From: an uncultured Ruminiclostridium sp.
Lineage (GTDB): Bacteria; Bacillota; Clostridia; Oscillospirales; Ruminococcaceae
NCBI GenBank assembly: GCA_934490165.1
Contig: CAKSTB010000001.1
Span: forward strand, 248,001-312,000
Reading direction: 5' to 3'
Length of the DNA: 64,000 nucleotides
The notes under the pieces are model-generated. The model did not search any database, was not told where the DNA came from, and was given only the letters and a program-made list of their open reading frames with translations. The position numbers and the translations under genes are program-made. Below are positions 17,002-25,945 of this stretch, one piece after another (position 1 is the first letter of the stretch; every line of letters begins with the position of its first letter).

Positions 17002-18426
17002 TCAGAACCTGAAATCTCTCTGACCGTGAATAATGTTGTCAATATACTCGGTCGCCTTTACTCTTACCTTTTCATTCGGAATAGTCGTAAGCTCTCTTGC
17101 GATAAGCTCCTCGCCGATTTTTCTTGTATCCTCCGATGCATAGTCTACAAGATATTCCTTAAGTGTCATAAGGGCGTTCGGGTGACAGCAGTTCTGGATC
17201 TGTCCTGCCTTACAAAGGCTCATGAAACGGTCGCCTGTTCTGCCCTCACGGTAGCAGGCGGTGCAGAATGAAGGAATGTAGCCTAAGCGCATAAGCCAGT
17301 TTACGACCTCGTCAAGACTTCTGTTATCCGATACGTCAAACTGTGCCGAATTTTCTTCTTCGGGCTCAGGTTCTGCATAACCGCCGACGCTTGTTCTTGA
17401 TCCGCCGCTTATCTGCGAAATGCCGAGATGGAGCACTCTTTCTCTTGACTTCTGACTTTCTCTTGTAGATACTATCATTCCGGTATAGGGAACGGCTATT
17501 CTCAGACAGGCAACTATCTTTGCAAATGTATCATCGGTGATACCGTTGTCAAATTCATCGGGATCGATGTCGTCCGCTCTTCTTACTCTCGGAACAGAAA
17601 TAGTGTGAGGGCCTACGCCGTGTACCGCTTCGAGGTGCTCTGCGTGCATTAAAAGTCCGGCAAACTCATATCTGTACAGCTCCAGTCCGAACAATGCACC
17701 GATACCAACGTCGTCAATTCCGCCCTCCATAGCTCTGTCCATAGCCTCGGTATGATAAGCGTAATTGTGCTTCGGTCCTGTGGGGTGAAGGCGCTCGTAG
17801 CTCTCCTTGTGATAGGTTTCCTGGAACAGGATATATGTGCCTATTCCCGCTTCTTTCAACTTTCTGTAGTTCTCTACCGTTGTGGCGGCGATGTTTACGT
17901 TTACTCTGCGGATAGCGCCGTTCTTGTGCTTTATAGAATAGATAGTGTTTATACATTCAAGTATGTATTCAAGGGGATTGTTTACAGGGTCTTCACCGGC
18001 TTCGATGGCAAGTCTTTTGTGACCCATATCCTGTAAAGCTATAACCTCCTGTCTTATCTCGTCCTGCGTCAGCTTTTTACGGCATATGTGCTTGTTTTTA
18101 GCGTGATATGGACAGTAAAGACATCCGTTTACACAGTAGTTGGACAGGTACAGCGGAGCGAACATAACTATTCTGTTGCCGTAAAAGTCCTTTTTGATCT
18201 GTTCGGCGAGTTTGTAGATCTCCTCGTTTTTTTCGGGAATATCGCAGTCAAGTAGAACTTCGGCTTCTCTGTGGGAAAGACCCTTTCTGAGCTTTGCCTT
18301 TTCAAGAATGCTGTCAATAAGCTCGGCATTGTGCTTATTTTCTTCGGCATATTTCAGTGTTTCTTCGATTTCCTCGTGATTGATAAATTCCTCAGCCTTG
18401 AGTGATTTGGGATCGTAATTATACAT
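17002..18426 (-). CDS. hydG: [FeFe]-hydrogenase maturase HydG (radical SAM tyrosine lyase)
   Basis: Cleaves tyrosine to make the CO and cyanide ligands of the H-cluster as an organo-iron synthon. It has 474 aa. The SAM cluster motif is C98-x3-C102-x2-C105 (CVNGCLYC). The C-terminal second cluster has CTACYREGRTG plus a further Cys pair near the end. I used the ATG at 18426; the ATG at 18432 is too near the AAAGGAA ribosome site. It follows hydE with a 4-6 base overlap. Confidence 0.95.
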   Translation of the reverse strand: MYNYDPKSLKAEEFINHEEIEETLKYAEENKHNAELIDSILEKAKLRKGLSHREAEVLLDCDIPEKNEEIYKLAEQIKKDFYGNRIVMFAPLYLSNYCVNGCLYCPYHAKNKHICRKKLTQDEIRQEVIALQDMGHKRLAIEAGEDPVNNPLEYILECINTIYSIKHKNGAIRRVNVNIAATTVENYRKLKEAGIGTYILFQETYHKESYERLHPTGPKHNYAYHTEAMDRAMEGGIDDVGIGALFGLELYRYEFAGLLMHAEHLEAVHGVGPHTISVPRVRRADDIDPDEFDNGITDDTFAKIVACLRIAVPYTGMIVSTRESQKSRERVLHLGISQISGGSRTSVGGYAEPEPEEENSAQFDVSDNRSLDEVVNWLMRLGYIPSFCTACYREGRTGDRFMSLCKAGQIQNCCHPNALMTLKEYLVDYASEDTRKIGEELIARELTTIPNEKVRVKATEYIDNIIHGQRDFRF

Positions 18427-18428
18427 AT

Positions 18429-19487
18429 TCATTTCCTTTCATTATAGGCAGCGTGGTCGCCCCTTGATTCAACTATTTCGTAGCCCGCACTTTCAACGCG
18501 TCTTTGCAGGCACATTCTGCACTGTGCGGATTCGTCACCCGTGCAGATCTTATTGTCATATAGCAAATACTTCTTTCTTACATCTGTTGGCGACAGATTA
18601 GGCATCACAACATTTGCTCCCGCTTTGAGCGCCAGTTCTCTGCCTGTCGGGTGTATCGTACCCAGTGCTGTTGTTGCGGGAAGAAGCACATCCGGCAACA
18701 CAAGTCTGACAAGCCCAAGCATGAACAGCGTCAGCTCTGCTGTACCTTGCGGCATATCAGCAAACGGTGTTGCGTGGTGCGGAATAAAAGGACCTATCCC
18801 CACCATTTCGGGCTTAAGCTCTTCCAGAAACAGCATATCCTCGGCTAAATTCTCAGCCGTCTGATACGGAGAACCTACCATAAAGCCCGCACCTGTCTGA
18901 AAACCGATCTTCTTAAGCGTCCTCAGACAGTCTTGCCTGTGTTTTGCCGAAAGCTCCGGCGGGTGGAGCTTTGAATAATGCTCGTGATCTGCGGTTTCGT
19001 GGCGTAACAGGTATCTGTCCGCACCGCTTTCAAAATATCTGCGGTAGCTTTCCTCGCTCTTTTCGCCTATGGATAATGTTACGGCGCAGTCGGGAAAATT
19101 CCTTTTTATCGTACAGACAATGTCGCATATCATATCATCTGTGTAATACGGATCTTCGCCGCCCTGTAGAACAAACGTCCTGAATCCGAGGTCATATCCG
19201 GTCTTACAGCAGTCAAGTATCTGCTCTTTGCTCAGCCTGTAGCGTTCAGTCTGCTTGTTACCGCGGCGTATACCGCAGTAATAGCAGTCATTTTTACAAT
19301 AGCTTGAAAATTCTATCAGACCTCTTATGTAGACTTCCTTGCCGTAATATTTTTCACGGACACTGCGCGACAGCTCAAAGAGATGATCGCGCACGCTGTC
19401 CCTGTTTTCAATAAGCGTTACATACTCGTCTTTTTCAAGATGATGATCATTGTAAAGCTTATCAACAAGTGCTTTCAGTTCGTTCAA
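18429..19487 (-). CDS. hydE: [FeFe]-hydrogenase maturase HydE (radical SAM)
   Basis: Works on the HydG product to build the 2Fe precursor. It has 352 aa. The radical-SAM motif is C64-x3-C68-x2-C71 (CKNDCYYC). A second C-terminal Cys set (CTGDESAQCRMC, near 318-330) matches the optional auxiliary cluster of HydE. The start is TTG at 19487, with GGGAGG 7 bases upstream, overlapping the regulator stop by 4 bases. Confidence 0.93.
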   Translation of the reverse strand: MNELKALVDKLYNDHHLEKDEYVTLIENRDSVRDHLFELSRSVREKYYGKEVYIRGLIEFSSYCKNDCYYCGIRRGNKQTERYRLSKEQILDCCKTGYDLGFRTFVLQGGEDPYYTDDMICDIVCTIKRNFPDCAVTLSIGEKSEESYRRYFESGADRYLLRHETADHEHYSKLHPPELSAKHRQDCLRTLKKIGFQTGAGFMVGSPYQTAENLAEDMLFLEELKPEMVGIGPFIPHHATPFADMPQGTAELTLFMLGLVRLVLPDVLLPATTALGTIHPTGRELALKAGANVVMPNLSPTDVRKKYLLYDNKICTGDESAQCRMCLQRRVESAGYEIVESRGDHAAYNERK

Positions 19488-19771
19488 CCCGATGCCTCCC
19501 TTGCTTTTGCATTTTCCTCAGGGAGCTTCTGATAGATAGTTTTTGACGTTACGCCTTTCAGCGCTCCGAGCTTTCCCGAGAGCGTATTTATAACGTCCTG
19601 CGGAGCGTCGATCGCTACGCTGATTATTGACACGCCCGCCTTTTCATAAGGCACTCCCATTCTGCCTATTATGTATCCTGCGCATTCGTGCAGATATGCA
19701 TTCAGCTTGGGCACGGAAGCCGGTTCGGACACAACTATTCCGATAAGTGCAACTCTGCTTTCGGCACACAT
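19484..19771 (-). CDS. TM1266-type iron-only hydrogenase system regulator
   Basis: A 95-aa small ACT-like-fold protein that commonly opens hyd maturase operons and is annotated as an iron-only hydrogenase system regulator. It begins MCAESRVALIGIVVSEPASV and includes GRMGVPYEKAGVSIISVAIDAP, typical for the family. The ATG at 19771 has AAGGTGAG upstream. The role and effector are not established. It is the first gene behind the attenuator-like leader described separately. Confidence 0.88.
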   Translation of the reverse strand: MCAESRVALIGIVVSEPASVPKLNAYLHECAGYIIGRMGVPYEKAGVSIISVAIDAPQDVINTLSGKLGALKGVTSKTIYQKLPEENAKAREASG

Positions 19772-19793
19772 ATTTCTCACCTTGTTTCCTTGT

Positions 19794-19960
19794 AAAAATA
19801 AAAAGAGCCATGCCAAGGCATAGCTCTACCGTAAATATCGTAAAACAAAAACGCCTTGCTTTTCCGTCAGAAAAAATCTTTCAGATCAGTTCGGTTGATA
19901 TGAAATTGTAAACGTGTTACCGTTCAGTGAAAGAAATACATCTCGCACTTTACGATTTTA
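19794..19960 (-). promoter_or_regulatory. Candidate riboswitch/attenuator leader of the hyd maturation operon
   Basis: The expected transcript starts near 19960 and runs about 190 nt to the ATG at 19771. ATCGTAAA (19956-19949) and TTTACGAT (19844-19837) form a perfect 8-bp closing stem around a domain of about 104 nt. After it comes a strong intrinsic terminator, 11-bp arms at 19827-19817 and 19814-19804 with a TTTTTATTTTT tail. The CAAGGC at 19858-19853 can pair with GCCTTG at 19819-19814, which would break the terminator. I do not recognise the inner domain as a known riboswitch class. Confidence 0.6.
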
Positions 19961-19967
19961 CTATAAA

Positions 19968-19996
19968 AATATAGCACAAAAAGCGGACTAAGTCAA
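19968..19996 (-). promoter_or_regulatory. Promoter of the hyd maturation operon
   Basis: On the minus strand, TTGACT (19996-19991), a 17-base spacer and TATATT (19973-19968). Confidence 0.65.
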
Positions 19997-20020
19997 TAAC
20001 AATTATCGATTATCCGCGTT
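19976..20020 (-). terminator. Possible terminator of the comFB-like gene
   Basis: On the minus strand, GCGGAT and AGTCCGC form a 6-bp stem with a T-run tail. It overlaps the -35 region of the hyd promoter. Confidence 0.4.
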
Positions 20021-20053
20021 TTGCACTAAAAAAGCATAAAAATTTATACATTA

Positions 20054-20326
20054 TTACTTGTCATCGCCGTGTCTTGGACTTGCACTAACGTGCTGAATAG
20101 CCTGTATTACCGCAACGTCAAGGTCAACCGACGGCTGGTTCTCAAGCTCCTGCTTTATGCGCGTAAACACCTGACCGTTCACGGTGCTGACATACTTCGG
20201 AGGCAGACGATTGAGTGCATATGCTTTCATGTCCTCAATGCACACCTCACATTTACAGCAGTTGTATTCTTTGAGAAGCTCGGAAAGTCTTTCGTCAACG
20301 TAATGTTCCATCATATTTATAAGCAT
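20054..20326 (-). CDS. ComFB-like late competence family protein
   Basis: A 90-aa protein resembling the ComFB family. It begins MLINMMEHYVDERLSELL and has a Cys cluster C23, C24, C26, C29 (CCKCEVC), then ALNRLPPKYVSTVNGQVFTR. Residues in the middle match the typical LPPRYVTS-like segment of that family. The ATG at 20326 follows GAAAGGACTGACGAT. ComFB proteins have no settled molecular role; some relatives bind c-di-GMP. Clostridial copies need not relate to competence. Confidence 0.7.
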   Translation of the reverse strand: MLINMMEHYVDERLSELLKEYNCCKCEVCIEDMKAYALNRLPPKYVSTVNGQVFTRIKQELENQPSVDLDVAVIQAIQHVSASPRHGDDK

Positions 20327-20462
20327 ATCGTCAGTCCTTTCGGGTAGATTTGATGTTGTTTTAATTTTATCACAATCGTTCTTTTCAGTCAATAGAAAAT
20401 ATGGTATTTCTACACATATTTAAATATAGCTTGTAATTTTTTTCGTGAATGCACTTCTTATA

Positions 20463-20491
20463 TTGACAAAACGGGGTACGGAGTGTATAAT
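20463..20491 (+). promoter_or_regulatory. Consensus promoter of secA
   Basis: TTGACA (20463-20468), a 17-base spacer and TATAAT (20486-20491): a perfect sigma-A consensus, 138 bases upstream of secA. Confidence 0.75.
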
Positions 20492-20628
20492 ATAAAAGAA
20501 TGTAAACTAAAATATGACAATAGGCTGATAACGCTACTTGCGTTTGGCTTGATATACAAACCCGGCGGTATACCGTATTTTAAGCAATACAGCCCGTTAC
20601 TCAAAAACGAAAGGAAAAAGCACATTAC

Positions 20629-23355
20629 ATGGGATTACTTACAAAAATATTCGGTAATTATTCCGAAAAAGAGATCAAGCGGATAATTCCTATTAAGGAT
20701 AAGGTTCTTGAGCTTGAATCAAAATATTCTCCGATGACCGACAGTGAGCTGAAGGCACAGACTCCGGCACTCAAAGAAAGGCTTGAAAACGGTGAAACAC
20801 TCGATGACATTCTCCCCGATGCATTCGCTGTATGCCGTGAGGCTATGTGGCGAGTTCTCGGTATAAAGCCTTATCCTGTACAGATACTCGGCGGTATTAT
20901 TCTTTTCCAGGGACGTATTGCAGAGATGAGAACAGGTGAAGGTAAAACCTTCGTTGCGGCTCTTCCCTCATACCTTGTAGCGCTCAGCGGCAAGGGCGTA
21001 CACGTTGTAACGGTCAATGACTACCTTGCTAAGCGTGACGGCGAAATGATAGGTCGTGTACACAGATTCTTAGGTCTTACTGTAGGTCTTATCCTGCACG
21101 ATATGAGAAACGACGAGAGAAGAAAGTCATATAACTGCGATGTTACTTACGGTACAAACAACGAGTTCGGTTTTGACTATCTTCGTGATAATATGTGCAT
21201 TCATAAGCAGGATAAAGTTCAGCGTGAATTCAACTTTGCTATTGTCGATGAGGTTGACTCCATACTTATCGATGAAGCGAGAACTCCTCTTATCATTTCG
21301 GGCCCCGGCGATAAGTCAACAGACCTTTATCAGAAAGCCAACAGACTTGCTCTTCAGTTAAAACCCTTTACCGTAATTGATCTTGACAGCAAGGAAGATC
21401 AGGATCAGTTTGACGGCGACTACATTATAGACGAAAAGGCAAAGAACGCTACACTGACTCAGCGCGGTGTTAAAAAGGCTGAAGCATATTTCGGCGTAGA
21501 AAACCTTATGGACGCTGACAATATGACACTTCTGCACCATGTAAATCAGGCTATCAAAGCAGTCGGAATTATGAAGCGCGATGTTGATTATGTCGTTAAA
21601 GACGGCGAAATAGTAATCGTTGATGAATTTACAGGTCGTCTTATGTTCGGACGTAGATTTAACGAAGGTCTTCACCAGGCTATTGAAGCAAAGGAAGGCG
21701 TAAAGGTAAAGAACGAGAGCAAAACGCTCGCTACCATCACATTCCAGAACTTCTTCAGACTGTACGATAAGCTGTCAGGTATGACAGGTACTGCTATGAC
21801 AGAAGAAGCCGAATTCAGACAGATCTATGCTCTTGACGTTATAGAAATTCCTACAAACAAGCCCATTGCAAGAATAGATCACGAGGATCAGGTTTACAAA
21901 AACGAAGAAGGCAAGTATAAAGCCGTTATCCGTCAGATCGAAGAGTGCCATGCAAAGGGTCAGCCCGTACTGGTAGGTACTATCACTATTGAAAAATCAG
22001 AACTTCTTTCTTCAATGCTTAAGAAGAAAGGCATAAAGCATGAGGTGCTGAACGCTAAAAATCACGAGCGTGAAGCCGAGATCGTTGCACAGGCAGGTAA
22101 GAAGGGTGCGGTTACTATCGCAACCAACATGGCAGGTCGTGGTACGGATATTATGCTCGGCGGTAACGCAGAGTATCTCGCAAAGGCAAGAATGAGAAAA
22201 GAAGGCATGGACGAAGCACTCATAAACGAGGCTACAGGCTTTGCCGAAACAGATAACGAAGATATCCTCAATGCAAGAGAAACATATATCAAGTACAATG
22301 CAGAATATAAGGCCGCAATAAAGGACGAGGCTGAGGAAGTAAGACAGGCGGGCGGTCTGTTCATACTCGGTACAGAGCGTCACGAATCACGCCGTATCGA
22401 CAATCAGCTCAGAGGTCGTGCCGGTCGTCAGGGTGACCCCGGTGAAAGCCGCTTCTTCATCTCGCTTGAAGACGATCTTATGCGTAAGTTCGGCGGCGAA
22501 AAGGTTCAGAGCGTAATGCAGACGCTCGGTATTGAAGACGATGTTCCGATTGAAAACGGATTTCTCACAAAGACTATCGAGTCTTCACAGCGTAAGGTCG
22601 AGGGCAGAAACTTCTCGATCCGTAAGAATGTCCTTGACTTTGACGATGTTATGTCTCAGCAGCGTATGACGATCTACTCACAGCGTGCCAAGGTGCTTGA
22701 CGGTGAAGATGTAAGTGATTATGTAAAGAGCATGATCAAGGAAACAATAGAGGAGAACGTCAAAACATACTGCTCCGATGAGTATCCCGAAAACTGGAAC
22801 TTCATCGGTCTGCGTGAGCATTTTGCAAATATGCTTACAAAGGAAGACGACTTCAATTATACTACAGATGATCTCAATAATATCGACCGCAAGGATCTTA
22901 TCAAACTCTTACAGGAAAGAGCCGATGCGCTTTATGCCGAGCGTGAAGCAATGTTCGGCGAGGAAAATATGCGTGAGATCGAGCGTATCTGTCTGCTCAA
23001 GGTCGTTGATACAAAGTGGATGGATCATATTGACGCAATGGAAGAACTCAAGCGCGGCATCTACCTCAGAAGCTATGCTCAAAGAGATCCTGTTGTTGAA
23101 TACCGTATCGAAGGCTTCGCAATGTTCGACGAAATGATCGCTTCGATCCGCGAGGATACAGCAAGACTTGTCCTTACAGTCAAGGTAAGACTGGAAGAGC
23201 CGCCCCAGCGTGAACAGGTTATGAAGCCTGACGCTGAGAATGCCGGCTCGCACACAACGGTAAAGAAATCTTCTTCCGACAGAATAGGAAGAAATGATCC
23301 TTGTCCCTGCGGCAGCGGCAAGAAGTATAAGAAGTGCTGTGGCAAAGACGAATAA
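20629..23355 (+). CDS. secA: Preprotein translocase ATPase SecA
   Basis: The motor ATPase that drives secretory proteins through SecYEG. It has 908 aa, normal length. Walker A is MRTGEGKTFVA (near 103-113), and Walker B VDEVDSILIDEARTPLI is near 205. Preprotein cross-linking, scaffold and helicase-like regions follow, with the GRGTD/RGRAGRQGDPG motifs near 505 and 600. The C-terminal zinc site CPCGSGKKYKKCC is retained near 890-905. GAAAGGAAAAAG precedes the ATG. Confidence 0.98.
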   Translation: MGLLTKIFGNYSEKEIKRIIPIKDKVLELESKYSPMTDSELKAQTPALKERLENGETLDDILPDAFAVCREAMWRVLGIKPYPVQILGGIILFQGRIAEMRTGEGKTFVAALPSYLVALSGKGVHVVTVNDYLAKRDGEMIGRVHRFLGLTVGLILHDMRNDERRKSYNCDVTYGTNNEFGFDYLRDNMCIHKQDKVQREFNFAIVDEVDSILIDEARTPLIISGPGDKSTDLYQKANRLALQLKPFTVIDLDSKEDQDQFDGDYIIDEKAKNATLTQRGVKKAEAYFGVENLMDADNMTLLHHVNQAIKAVGIMKRDVDYVVKDGEIVIVDEFTGRLMFGRRFNEGLHQAIEAKEGVKVKNESKTLATITFQNFFRLYDKLSGMTGTAMTEEAEFRQIYALDVIEIPTNKPIARIDHEDQVYKNEEGKYKAVIRQIEECHAKGQPVLVGTITIEKSELLSSMLKKKGIKHEVLNAKNHEREAEIVAQAGKKGAVTIATNMAGRGTDIMLGGNAEYLAKARMRKEGMDEALINEATGFAETDNEDILNARETYIKYNAEYKAAIKDEAEEVRQAGGLFILGTERHESRRIDNQLRGRAGRQGDPGESRFFISLEDDLMRKFGGEKVQSVMQTLGIEDDVPIENGFLTKTIESSQRKVEGRNFSIRKNVLDFDDVMSQQRMTIYSQRAKVLDGEDVSDYVKSMIKETIEENVKTYCSDEYPENWNFIGLREHFANMLTKEDDFNYTTDDLNNIDRKDLIKLLQERADALYAEREAMFGEENMREIERICLLKVVDTKWMDHIDAMEELKRGIYLRSYAQRDPVVEYRIEGFAMFDEMIASIREDTARLVLTVKVRLEEPPQREQVMKPDAENAGSHTTVKKSSSDRIGRNDPCPCGSGKKYKKCCGKDE

Positions 23356-23374
23356 TTCAGATTAACTATGCAGT

Positions 23375-23412
23375 TTCAGCTTGTGTTCATAAAACGAATG
23401 CAAGCTGAACGC
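23375..23412 (+). terminator. Stem-loop after secA
   Basis: TTCAGCTTG (23375-23383) and CAAGCTGAA (23401-23409) form a perfect 9-bp stem with a 17-base loop. The tail is CGCTTTAATT, a weak T tract. Confidence 0.5.
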
Positions 23413-23467
23413 TTTAATTAACCAAACAGCATAATTTATCAAAGCTTACAATGAAAGGAATACCAAA

Positions 23468-24751
23468 ATGGCTGAGATTAAAGCTTTCAAAGGACTGAGA
23501 TTTACCGACAAGGCAGGAGAAATAGGTAAGGTCTGCTGTCCGCCCTATGACATTATCAGTCCCGAACAGAAAAATCAGTATATTGCTGAAAATCCGCACA
23601 ATATTATAAGACTGGAGCTTCCCAAGACCGCTAATGACACAGATGAAGCATACGGCAAGGCAAGAGCTTATCTTAACGAGTGGCTTGATGAGGAGATACT
23701 GAAGTGTGACGATAAGCCCGCTATATACATTTATGAAATGGTATTTGATGCACTCGGCTCAAACTACAGCGTCAAGGGCTATGTTTCACTGGTAAAGCTT
23801 GAAGAGTTCTCAAAGGGAATAATTCTCCCTCATGAAGAAACACTTTCAAAGGCTAAAGAGGACAGATTTAACCTTATGTGCGCAACAGGCTGCAACTTCA
23901 GCCAGATCTATTCATTATATATGGACGAAGACAACAGCGTATTCACGCTTATAAACGATGCAAGCAAGGGTGCACCCGACAAGCAATTTACCGATCCCGA
24001 CGGAGTTACGCACAAGCTGTGGTGTGTAAGCGACGAGGACTTTATCGCAAGGCTTACCGCCAAGATGGCTGACAAAAAGCTTTACATAGCAGACGGTCAC
24101 CACCGTTACGAAACGGCACTCCGTTACAAGAAATTCGTTGCCGAAAACAAGCAGGACGCGGGTACTTCCGAATATGTTACCATGATGCTTGTAAATATGG
24201 AGAACAACGGACTTGTGGTATTCCCTACCCACAGAATTGTGAGAGATCTTGAAAACTTTGATGTAAACGCAGTAATCGAAAAGTCAAAGGATTACTTTGA
24301 TATAGAAACCGGACTTTCAAGAGATGACAGCACAGCTAAGCTCGACAAGGCTTATAAGGACGGCAAAAAGGCATTCGTACTTTACTGCGGCGGCAAGTAT
24401 ACGCTTATGACATTAAAGGACACTTCTCTTATGGAAAAGCTTATGCCGACTGCAAGCAAGGCGTTGCGCGAGCTTGATGTAAGCGTACTGCATACGCTTG
24501 TACTCGAAAGAATATTCGGTATAGATAAAGAGAATATGGCTAATCAGAAGAACCTTACATACACAAGAGTTCTTGATGAGGCTATTGAAGCGGTAGATAA
24601 CGGCAGTGCAAATTGCTCGTTTATACTTAACCCGACAAGAGTTTCAGAGATAAGAGATGTAGCGCTTGCAGGCGAAAAAATGCCGCAGAAGTCCACGTAC
24701 TTCTATCCCAAGCTCACAACAGGACTTGTTATGAACAAAATTTTTGACTGA
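23468..24751 (+). CDS. DUF1015 family protein
   Basis: A 427-aa cytoplasmic protein of the DUF1015 family, function unknown. Typical features are the N-terminal GLRFTDKAGEIGKVCCPPYDIIS (near 9-31), the VLPHEETLSKAKEDRF-like LPHEETLSKAKEDRFNLM segment near 119-136 and the ADGHHRYETAL motif near 207-217. AATGAAAGGAATACCAAA precedes the ATG. It lies 17 bases before the epimerase, so the two are probably cotranscribed. Confidence 0.92.
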   Translation: MAEIKAFKGLRFTDKAGEIGKVCCPPYDIISPEQKNQYIAENPHNIIRLELPKTANDTDEAYGKARAYLNEWLDEEILKCDDKPAIYIYEMVFDALGSNYSVKGYVSLVKLEEFSKGIILPHEETLSKAKEDRFNLMCATGCNFSQIYSLYMDEDNSVFTLINDASKGAPDKQFTDPDGVTHKLWCVSDEDFIARLTAKMADKKLYIADGHHRYETALRYKKFVAENKQDAGTSEYVTMMLVNMENNGLVVFPTHRIVRDLENFDVNAVIEKSKDYFDIETGLSRDDSTAKLDKAYKDGKKAFVLYCGGKYTLMTLKDTSLMEKLMPTASKALRELDVSVLHTLVLERIFGIDKENMANQKNLTYTRVLDEAIEAVDNGSANCSFILNPTRVSEIRDVALAGEKMPQKSTYFYPKLTTGLVMNKIFD

Positions 24752-24768
24752 TCAAAGGAGAAAAAACA

Positions 24769-25929
24769 ATGCTCGCTCGTGAATGCAAAAAAGAACTTAC
24801 AGAACACATTATCCCTTTCTGGAACAGCCTTGAAGATAATGATAACGGTGGTTTTTACGGTTATGTGGGAAACGACCTTACTCTTGATAAAGATGCACCC
24901 AAGGGCGTTATCCTACACTCAAGAATACTCTGGTTCTATTCAAACTGCTATCTTGTGTTAAAGGATCAGAACTGTCTTAAGAAAGCAAAGCACGCTTTTG
25001 AATTCCTTTCAAAGTACTGCGTTGACAAGGAAAACGGCGGTGTATTCTGGATGATGAATGCTGACGGTACTGTAAACGACAGTATGAAGCACACCTACTG
25101 CCAGGCTTTCTTCATCTATGCTATGTCCAGCTACTATGACGCTTCAAAGGACAAAGCTGCTTTAGATCTCGCGCTTGATGTATTCCATACAGTTGAAGAC
25201 AAGTGCCGTGATGATATTGCATATCTTGAAGCTTTCTCGAAAGATTGGAGCATTATCCCCAATGATGCACTTTCAGAAAACGGTCTTATGGCAGATAAGA
25301 CAATGAATACTACCCTGCACGTTATGGAAGCTTATACTGAGCTTTACAGAGTAAGCGGCGACAAGCAGGTTCTTAAGGCTCTGCGCTTTACACTTGAGAT
25401 CACTCTTGACAAGATTTACGACAAGAACGGCGGTAAGCTGTTCGTATTCTTTGACAAGAACCTGAGCGAGATCGGCGATATCTATTCATACGGTCACGAC
25501 ATAGAAGCCACTTGGCTTATTGACAGAGCTTGCGATGTAATAGGCGATGATCACCTTTCAAAGAGATGCGCCGAAATGAACAAAGTGATCGTAAAGAACA
25601 TTGCCGACAGAGCATTATCAAACGGCAGGCTGAATAATGAAGTTGAACACGGTGTAGTAAACACTTGGCATATATGGTGGGTGCAGGCTGAAGGTGTAGT
25701 TGGATTCTGCAACGCATATCAAAGATACGGCGATGCAAGATATCTTGAAATATCACGCACTCTCTGGAACTACATCAAGGAAAAGATGATCGACAAGCGC
25801 CCCGGCGGCGAATGGCATTCACAGCTTGATGACAACGATCAGCCCGCTGACTTCAAACCGGTCGTAGATCCGTGGAAGTGCCCTTACCACAATGGAAGAA
25901 TGTGCTTAGAGATAATCTCTCGTATGTAA
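24769..25929 (+). CDS. Cellobiose 2-epimerase (AGE family)
   Basis: An (alpha/alpha)6-barrel sugar epimerase of 386 aa. The KGVILHSRILWFYSNCYL segment near 46-63 is nearly diagnostic of cellobiose 2-epimerases of Ruminococcus. It converts the reducing glucose of cellobiose to mannose, feeding the mannosylglucose phosphorylase route. Family His residues are visible in LHVMEAY, YGHDIEATWL and WHIWWVQAEGV. AAAGGAG precedes the ATG. A plain N-acylglucosamine 2-epimerase is the alternative but less likely. Confidence 0.85.
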   Translation: MLARECKKELTEHIIPFWNSLEDNDNGGFYGYVGNDLTLDKDAPKGVILHSRILWFYSNCYLVLKDQNCLKKAKHAFEFLSKYCVDKENGGVFWMMNADGTVNDSMKHTYCQAFFIYAMSSYYDASKDKAALDLALDVFHTVEDKCRDDIAYLEAFSKDWSIIPNDALSENGLMADKTMNTTLHVMEAYTELYRVSGDKQVLKALRFTLEITLDKIYDKNGGKLFVFFDKNLSEIGDIYSYGHDIEATWLIDRACDVIGDDHLSKRCAEMNKVIVKNIADRALSNGRLNNEVEHGVVNTWHIWWVQAEGVVGFCNAYQRYGDARYLEISRTLWNYIKEKMIDKRPGGEWHSQLDDNDQPADFKPVVDPWKCPYHNGRMCLEIISRM

Positions 25930-25945
25930 TTGAAAGGATTTCCAA

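Noticed and set aside
20483..20686. A 67-codon ORF upstream of and overlapping the secA start
   Set aside because: It begins inside the secA -10 box, has no ribosome site, and its composition is unlike a real protein; the region is the secA leader.
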